Of a DNA stretch of 64,000 bases, positions 58,129 through 64,000 are shown one piece after another. A program made the translations under genes and the position numbers. Origin of the DNA: Lathyrus oleraceus (taxonomy: Eukaryota > Streptophyta > Magnoliopsida > Fabales > Fabaceae); contig NC_066581.1 in assembly GCF_024323335.1 (NCBI RefSeq), positions 32,794,699 through 32,858,698 on the forward strand. The letters run 5' to 3'. Numbering within the stretch: position 1 is the stretch's first letter; each line of letters begins with the position of its first letter. The notes beneath the pieces were generated by a model. That model saw only the letters and a list, made by a program, of their open reading frames with translations. It searched no databases and was not told where the DNA came from.

Positions 58129-58395
58129 CTGCATGAATGTTGATTCATGCATTGCTTTAGAAACGGAGCAAGACAAATTGAAAAGGAAAATGAAAACATT
58201 GCTATTTTTATTTTTGTTTTTAAACTGCAAAATAAATGAAAAACAGGGAACACCGCTTTTAATTGAAAAACATCCTTTTATTTATGATGCAAATATTGCA
58301 AAATGAAACATGAGGTGGCCCTTACAATGAACCATTACGTTTCGGGCAAAACGCATAGTTTCCATGCAAATAAAATTGAAAACAGAAAATATTAC
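58129..58395 (-). other. Predicted Ogre intron (267 bp)
   Basis: Minus-strand donor GAAGA|GTAATATT at 58395 and acceptor TTCATGCAG at 58129, AT-rich between. Removing it would join pro to RT and skip the stop at 58392-58394. Same position in all three Ogre copies here. Confidence 0.75.
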
Positions 58396-59897
58396 TCTTC
58401 AAGTAGAGTGACAGTGATGATCTTCTCGGCCTTCCAGTTCTGGACTTCCATCCCTAGTACGCACGGTTTTATCCATTGGTCCATCTCACAGTCACTGTCG
58501 ACTTCTTCACCCACCATACAGATATGATCTGGATCCAGCATTCCAGCACTGGTGAATGTGAACGACGGACGACGTCCTCTACCTTGTCCAGACGAGCCTC
58601 GACCCGGCTGATAACCAACCCTAAATCTGTCTTTCTTGGCAGCGATGTCCATCATCTTCCCCCAACCCGGAGCTTCTCCACTCTTCACCATTTCGGCAAC
58701 CTGCTTGTACGAAGAAATGGACGATTTCTCCTCTTCTTTAGCAAAAAGAGCATTCTCCACCTTGACGGTTTCGAATGCTTGACTTGGCGTTTCCCATATC
58801 TCACCATCCATTTCAACATACTTGAACGATGACAAGTGGCTGACGAAGATATCCTCCTCCCCACAAACTGTGACGACCTGCCCATCCCAGATGTACTTCA
58901 GCTTCTGGTGCAAAGTCGAAGTCACTGCCCCGACAACATGAATCCATGGGCGACCCAACAGGCAACTGTATGCCGGCTGAATATCCATGACATAAAATAC
59001 CGACTTGAACACCTCGGGCCCATTCTTCACCGGGAGCTCCACTTCCCCGAACACAGCCCGCTTCGAACCGTCGAAGGCTCTCACTATCAGGTCAGTGGGC
59101 GTCAAGATTAACCCTTCACAGTCCAACTTTGCCAAGGCTTTCTTTGGCAACACATTTAAAGAGGAGCCGGTATCAACCAACACATGCGAGAGCACGGCCC
59201 CTTTACACTCCATAGCAATGTGTAAAGCCCGGTTATGATTCCGCCCATCCACAGTCAGATCAAGATCAGTGAAACCCAGCCCATGGCTGGCATTGACTTT
59301 TGACACCACCGTTTCTAACTGATTGATTGTGATCTCTTGGGGAACATATGCTCTCTTTAGGATTTTCAATAAAGCCTCTCTATGCCCCTCGGAGCTCAGC
59401 AACAACGACAAGATTGAGATCTTGGATGGGGTCTGTTGCAGATGGTCAACAAGTTTGTACTCTGACTTCTTGATGATTCTCAGAAATTCTTCAGCTTCAT
59501 CATCAAGCTCTTTCTCCGACCCACCAGGCGCCGGTGTCACCACGGGAGTACCCTCATTCACCACCTGCTTCCCTCTTGCCCTGACTAAAGCCTCGGCCTT
59601 TTCTTTCTTTTCTTTTTCTCCATCCCCACTTCTCAAAGCGTCCGGTGCGAACAACCTTCCACTGCGAGTGAAACCACTGGGTCCGACATTATTCACCTTT
59701 GAAACGGTGGTTTCACCTGCAGTTTGATCCTCCAACTTCTCCCCATTACAGTACACCTCCCCACCATAATGCCACGGCACGACATCATCTTTGTCATAAG
59801 GAATGTGCCCAGGTACCGTGATAGTAACTGGAGCCGCATCGGCCAGCATTGACAAATCAACCGGGTCGAAATAGATGGTTATGGTGGAAACATCTTA
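58396..59897 (-). pseudogene. Ogre protease region
   Basis: Continues the gag frame after two nonsense codons (TAG 59958-59960 and TAA 59895-59897). The 487-codon open part begins at 59855 (MSMLADAAPVTITVPG). Aspartic protease: VLVDTGSSLNVLPKKAL with catalytic D228, and SCLLGRPWIHVVGAVTSTLHQKLKY. The tail is DHICMVGEEVDSDCEMDQWIKPCVLGMEVQNWKAEKI, up to the intron donor. In an intact element it would be released from a gag-pro polyprotein. The domain itself is whole; the upstream stops prevent its fusion to gag. Confidence 0.82.
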
Positions 59898-59957
59898 CTT
59901 CACCAAATCAACCTTCTCAAACTTGAGGCTTCCCTCATCCATCAGCCTCTGGACAGC

Positions 59958-61694
59958 CTACCTCAATGATATACACCCATTGACGGCAATAGTGCACGTA
60001 GCACAACAATCATCACAACCCGGGAAAACCCCATTCTTCAACAAATGTCTCTTGATCTCAGCCAAGGGAGTCTTCAACTGATCCACGTTCAACAGCCCGA
60101 TTCTGTCCTCCTCAGAAATTGCATTCACCCCCATTTGACCATGCGCGGGCATGGGATTAGCATTCACATTTGGAGATGGTGCAAAGTTGATGGCCTTAGA
60201 ATCCACCAAGTCCTGGACCACATGCTTAAAAGCTTTGCAATTTTCTACGTTGTGTCCAGGAGCACCAGAGTGAAATTCACATTTGGCATTCTCATCAAAA
60301 CTGGCTGGCCTCTGATCAGGTCTCAACGGAGCCAACGTCCTCAGCTGGACCAACCCCAAGTCTTTCAGCTTCTTCAACAAGAATGAATAGGTCACAGGTG
60401 GTCTATCGAATTGACGATCATTCATTCGCCCTCGCACCTGATACCCAGCCCTCTGCGGTCTTTGCTGAAACGGCTGCCGTTGTTGTTGCGGTTGTTGCTG
60501 CTGTTGTTGTGCATGCTGATTATCAGCAGGAATGGTTACCGCAGTAGTGTGCTGGTAGTAACGATCCCTACTCTGTCCTCTTTGGGTATATACGACACTA
60601 GTATCACCCTCCTTTTTCCTCTGACCATTTCCAAAGGGCTTCTTCGATCCAGACGATGAAGCATTACCCTGGATTTTCCCCAGCTTCAACCAACTCTCTA
60701 TTCTCTCTCCGGCCACCACAATATCAGCAAAGTTGGTAACCGGGCAACCAACCATCCTTTCAGCAAATGTCCCCTGCAGGGTACCCATAAACAGATCCGA
60801 CATTTCTCGGTCTACCAACGGAGGTTGGACCCTGGCAGCCAGCTCCCTCCACCTCTGCGCATATTCTTTAAACCCCTCACTAGGCTTCTGAGACAAACCC
60901 TGCAGCTGGGTACGACTAGGAGCCATGTCAGCATTAAACTGGTATTGTTTAAAGAACACATCTCCAAGATCTTGCCAGCTCTTAACGTCAGAAGATTTCA
61001 ACTTAGTGTACCATTCCAAGGATCCTCCAGACAAACTGTCTTGGAAGAAGTACATCCACAACTTCTGATCAACCGTATAAGCAGAGATCTTGCGGACGAA
61101 GGCCTGAAGATGAGTTTCCGGGCAAGAACTCCCATTGTACTTGTCAAACGCATGCGCTTTGAACTTCTGTGGGATCACAATCCCCTCAACCAGCCCCATA
61201 TTCGACATATTAACAAACCCTGGAGTAACGTGACTTTCTAGAGCTCTGATCTTCTCCGCCAGCACCTGAATCTCTTTATTTGGCGGTTGGACACCATACT
61301 GACCAAATGGCTCATTCAACATAGAGAATTGATCTGCTTCCCTGTCCTCCTCTCTATCCTCTTCAGCCCCAAAGAAAGGAGGAAACAGACTGTCTTTCAA
61401 ATTGTTACCCACCGGACCTGGTCTACCGCTTGTGGCAGCACCGAAACCCCCAGCATTGTTGATCACCACACCAGTAGTTGTCTTCTTCCCAAGATCTCCT
61501 CCATCCCTGGAACCACCAAGGCCATGGTTAGAGACACCTTCTAGATTGACACCACTGTTGGCAGCTGAAGCCCGCTCGAGCTTCTCCACTTTATCAGCAA
61601 GTGCTTTCTGCCCGACGGCAAACCCTTGCATGACATTGATCAGTTCATTCATCTTCTCCTTCAGCTCGAGAAAATCTGTATTAGGTAGATCCAT
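59958..61694 (-). pseudogene. Ogre gag
   Basis: Start taken at ATG 61694 (MDLPNTDFLELKEKMNELINVM), though the frame is open back to 61856 and residues just before it (ARRVIPLHTTRPHRYFTRRNTPRL) look conserved, so the true start may be upstream or spliced. A coiled-coil-like N-terminus is followed by the retrotrans_gag block (YNGSSCPETHLQAFVRKI, WYTKLKSSDVKSWQDLGDVFFKQYQFNADMAPSRTQLQGL, FKEYAQRWRELAARVQPPL), a Q-rich tract (HAQQQQQQPQQQRQPFQQ) and the Tat motif CEFHSGAPGHNVENC. It ends at TAG 59958-59960, a nonsense codon, because pro continues in the same frame. Forms the virus-like particle and binds RNA. Confidence 0.83.
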
Positions 61695-62220
61695 CAGCCT
61701 AGGTGTGTTGCGTCTGGTAAAGTATCTATGCGGACGGGTTGTGTGCAAGGGAATGACTCTACGCGCACGAGCAATGATTCCTGTAACAAGCAAGCACGTT
61801 AGAAACCGACACCTGCAAAATAGAAGACAAGTTATTATGACTATGCATGAATGCAATGTCTATCCATATGAGGAACACTCTGTCTTTCGATCCTGGTTTC
61901 ATCGAGACAGATAATAATCCGGCAGCAATATTCTGACATTCATCATTTGATTTCATCATACAGATCAGGGATATATGATTTAGCAAAGAAACCACCCAAC
62001 CATGTGCGTGCTATGTGAGAGCATACAGGAAAGCAAATAAAGCTTGAAGATCAATCACTGAATGAAAATAACCATCGTATATCAAAAGTGCACAATATGT
62101 GCGAGAGTCATACATCAAGTCTGATACAAATCAAATACAATTCTCCAGAATCAGAAAGAAAATACAAGCAAGTGAATTCCGTCAACAGGCCTGACGGTAA
62201 TCCACACAAAGGAGAAAGGT
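61695..62220 (-). other. ORF1-gag intergenic region
   Basis: No separate gene. On the gag strand it contains two acceptor-like sites, ctattttgcag (ends 61813) and gcttgttacag (ends 61780), just before the gag coding text, so gag may be reached by splicing or may start without ATG context. Speculative. Confidence 0.5.
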
Positions 62221-63930
62221 CTACACTGAAAATACAATTCTCCTGCTGCACACAAAGGAGATATCATCTACCATCTTGGTAAACTTCACCGCGAACCTGA
62301 GCTCAGTGTTCTCCTGCTGCAGTCTCCATATCTCCTTCTGGTGAATCTTCATCTGTCTGAAATAATGATCCTTCTCCGCAAGATAATGATCTCTCTCAGC
62401 AACGATCTTCGCTTTCTCAGCTTCCCATTCTGTAGCAAGAACTTTGGCTCTGGCATCTCTCTGATCCCTCACAAGGATTTGTCTCCTCTTCTCATCTTCA
62501 ATGACCTGAGAAGCTCTAGCCAACGTCTCCTTGGTGATGTCGTGCTCCTTTGTAGATGACTCCAATGCTTGGCTGATCTTGCGGTAATAAGCGGTGTCTA
62601 CCTCAAAGCGCTTCACCTCCATGGCATGTTTCCTATCCTGATCTTCCATCCTCCCTTTGATTTCCTGATTAGCCATTTGGACTCTAGCAACACTCATCTC
62701 CAATTCAGTCTTCTCTGCATGCAGCTGATCTCTAGATTTCTTCATCTCAAGGAACTCTTCCATACTGACAGAAGAACGTGGCCCCTCAATCAAAGGACAC
62801 CAAGGATCACCTCCTGGAAATGGTAGATATGTGAGCTCAATCCTCTTCCTAAGCCAATCATCAAATGGAGGAAAATACCTGCTATCAACCTTGCAAAAAG
62901 GAATCTTGCCCTTCCTCTGAATGTCACGCCACTGATCCAACGCCTGCCTCAACTTTGTCTGATTGCCCTCAATTGGGAAGTATAAGGACTCCTGAATCTC
63001 TCGCCCGAGAGGAGGACCCTCCACAGTAAACCCCATCTGCCTCCTAAGAAGCACCGGGTTGTAATTAATGCAACCTTGAACTCCTATAAGAGGCACATTG
63101 GGAAGACTCCCACAACTGTAAATGAATTCTCGTCCAGCCATACCGTTGTGAGTCCAAGCTATGTCCTTGGCTCGCAAACCCATCAACCTGACTGACCACT
63201 TGACAGTAGGGTCAAGACAGGCAAAGGCACCCCTGGAAGGCAAATACCCCATAAACCACTTATGCAGCAGCTGAGCACAACATCTGATCAATCGACCACG
63301 CCGCTTCTCGTTCCGATTATGGACCGAGTAATATACATCTCCAACCAGAGTAGGAATGGGATTCCCCTGCATAAACAACCTGATGGCATTAATGTCCACA
63401 AAGTTCTTCTGATTCGGGAACAGTATGGTCCCATAAATGCTCATAGCAATCAAGGCACAGATGGTCCTCCAATTACCCACAACAGCATGCTCCTTGGCTT
63501 TAGCCTCCAAGAAACTCAGATGAAGACCGGGCAACTTTCCATTCTCCTTCAAACCCCCCTTGGTCACTTCCGGGCTCAAATAAAGAGCACGAGAAATCTC
63601 ATCAACATAAGGCTCCCCCTTAGTGGCATAGAAAGGAATCTGATCTCGGATCTGAATACCCAGGATGCTGGCATAGTCCTCCATCAAAGGTCCCAACAAA
63701 TAATCCGGCAACACGAAGCATCTCAAGCCCGGGTCATAGAACTGGAGAAGAGTATGAATGGCGCTCCTATGACTGTCTGTGAGCCTGAAAACCAACTTCA
63801 AAATACCACCGTATGCCTCACGAAACATCCCCACATGGTCAGGGGTAATCAATGCTATCATATCTCTCAGCACACCTATCTCTGGGTCAAAGAAACTGTA
63901 GACGACATCATCTTTCAAGCCGGTCCTCAT
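62221..63930 (-). CDS. Ogre ORF1 (DUF7745-like) with C-terminal coiled coil
   Basis: ATG at 63930 (MRTGLKDDVVYSFFDPEIG) is the first ATG after an in-frame TGA near 63967-63969; the frame is open for 569 codons to 62221. The N-terminal about 360 residues form the globular domain shared with 38669-39628 (LQFYDPGLRCFVLPDYLLGPLMEDYA, KNFVDINAIRLF, NPIPTLVGDVYYSVHNR, CCAQLLHKWFMGYLP, PNVPLIGVQGCINYNPVLLRRQMGF). Then comes a PFPGGDPWCPLIEGPRSS linker and a long charged coiled coil (about 375-550; EMKKSRDQLHAEKTELEMS...). It lies upstream of gag, is specific to the Ogre type, and its function is unknown. The domain looks related to plant mobile-domain proteins. If the real start is upstream, the TGA would be a defect. 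Confidence 0.8.
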   Translation of the reverse strand: MRTGLKDDVVYSFFDPEIGVLRDMIALITPDHVGMFREAYGGILKLVFRLTDSHRSAIHTLLQFYDPGLRCFVLPDYLLGPLMEDYASILGIQIRDQIPFYATKGEPYVDEISRALYLSPEVTKGGLKENGKLPGLHLSFLEAKAKEHAVVGNWRTICALIAMSIYGTILFPNQKNFVDINAIRLFMQGNPIPTLVGDVYYSVHNRNEKRRGRLIRCCAQLLHKWFMGYLPSRGAFACLDPTVKWSVRLMGLRAKDIAWTHNGMAGREFIYSCGSLPNVPLIGVQGCINYNPVLLRRQMGFTVEGPPLGREIQESLYFPIEGNQTKLRQALDQWRDIQRKGKIPFCKVDSRYFPPFDDWLRKRIELTYLPFPGGDPWCPLIEGPRSSVSMEEFLEMKKSRDQLHAEKTELEMSVARVQMANQEIKGRMEDQDRKHAMEVKRFEVDTAYYRKISQALESSTKEHDITKETLARASQVIEDEKRRQILVRDQRDARAKVLATEWEAEKAKIVAERDHYLAEKDHYFRQMKIHQKEIWRLQQENTELRFAVKFTKMVDDISFVCSRRIVFSV

Positions 63931-64000
63931 GTCTGGAACAAAGAAGTCTCTCAACCAGGATCTCAATCAAAAATGTCCCTGCATATGTATAAACATGAGT

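Larger units (their letters stand above)
46163..64000 (-). mobile_element. Ogre/Tat family-B element, near complete, 5' LTR outside window
   Basis: Minus strand. From the right: ORF1, gag, pro, intron, RT, RNase H, second RNase H, integrase, 2.7-kb 3' UTR, PPT and 3' LTR (46163-50561). At least 17.8 kb, of which 1415 bp is a nested copia solo LTR plus its duplicated target. It inserted into a family-A LTR, and CAATC (46158-46162) should be its target duplication. Breaks: two stops in gag-pro and one frameshift in the second RNase H. RT, RNase H and integrase motifs are otherwise intact, so it is younger than the family-A fragments. Confidence 0.88.

Noticed and set aside
1..64000. Host protein-coding gene between the elements
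   Set aside because: All open frames longer than about 130 codons are assigned to retroelement proteins or to repeats; the rest lie in LTRs or UTRs.

Overview
This window looks like an intergenic, repeat-saturated block from a large plant genome, most likely a Fabeae legume (Pisum, Vicia, Lathyrus or Lens). The evidence is the Ogre/Tat Ty3-gypsy elements with LTRs of 4.4-5.1 kb, a tRNA-Arg-type primer site, an extra ORF before gag and an intron between pro and RT. Beside them are an Athila/Cyclops-like element and a SIRE/Maximus-like Ty1-copia element. I see no host gene, rRNA, tRNA gene or CRISPR. Species cannot be fixed from the sequence alone. Family names come from recognising motifs by eye; no search was run.

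Layout. 1-4146: 3' part of an Ogre-type LTR (family B, ending GCGACA). 4147-23180: a decayed Athila-type element on the + strand (gag-pro, RT, RNase H-integrase, Athila-specific 3' ORF, 3' LTR 21775-23180) whose 5' end is missing. A minus-strand Athila solo LTR (10874-20554, TSD TGTGG) sits in its 3' UTR. Inside that solo LTR is a complete copia element (11261-19522, TSD ATAAA, two 1410-bp LTRs, one open 1565-codon gag-pol). 23181-28044: the + strand Ogre fragment (gag-pro-intron-RT-RNase H) that the Athila element interrupts. 28045-46162: a mosaic of Ogre family-A LTRs (TGTAAGACC...CCGCTACA) and coding fragments in alternating orientation, including one full 5.1-kb LTR with PBS and ORF1. 46163-64000: an almost complete minus-strand Ogre element of family B. 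From its 3' end it has 3' LTR, PPT, a 2.7-kb repeat-rich 3' UTR, INT, dual RNase H, RT, intron, pro, gag and ORF1; its 5' LTR lies beyond the window. A copia solo LTR (54964-56373, TSD AGAAT, again 1410 bp) interrupts it.

How it works together. These are self-contained retroelements. Gag packages the RNA, protease matures the proteins, RT and RNase H copy the RNA from the tRNA primer, and integrase inserts the copy. Only the copia element looks potentially intact; all gypsy copies carry stops, frameshifts or truncations.

The most unusual signal is an array of about 27 tiny hairpins in the 3' UTR of the family-B Ogre (50734-51330). The loop CTGAA is conserved, while the 4-6 bp stems change on both sides in a compensating way. 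Other structured signals are a family of GC-rich palindromes (core ACACGGG-NGCCCGTGT) in both the Athila LTRs and the leader of its 3' ORF, five inverted-repeat pairs (GAATGTCA/TGACATTC) in the copia LTR, perfect 20-22 bp palindromes in an Ogre LTR, and 3' UTR repeats that resemble the element's own primer-binding site.
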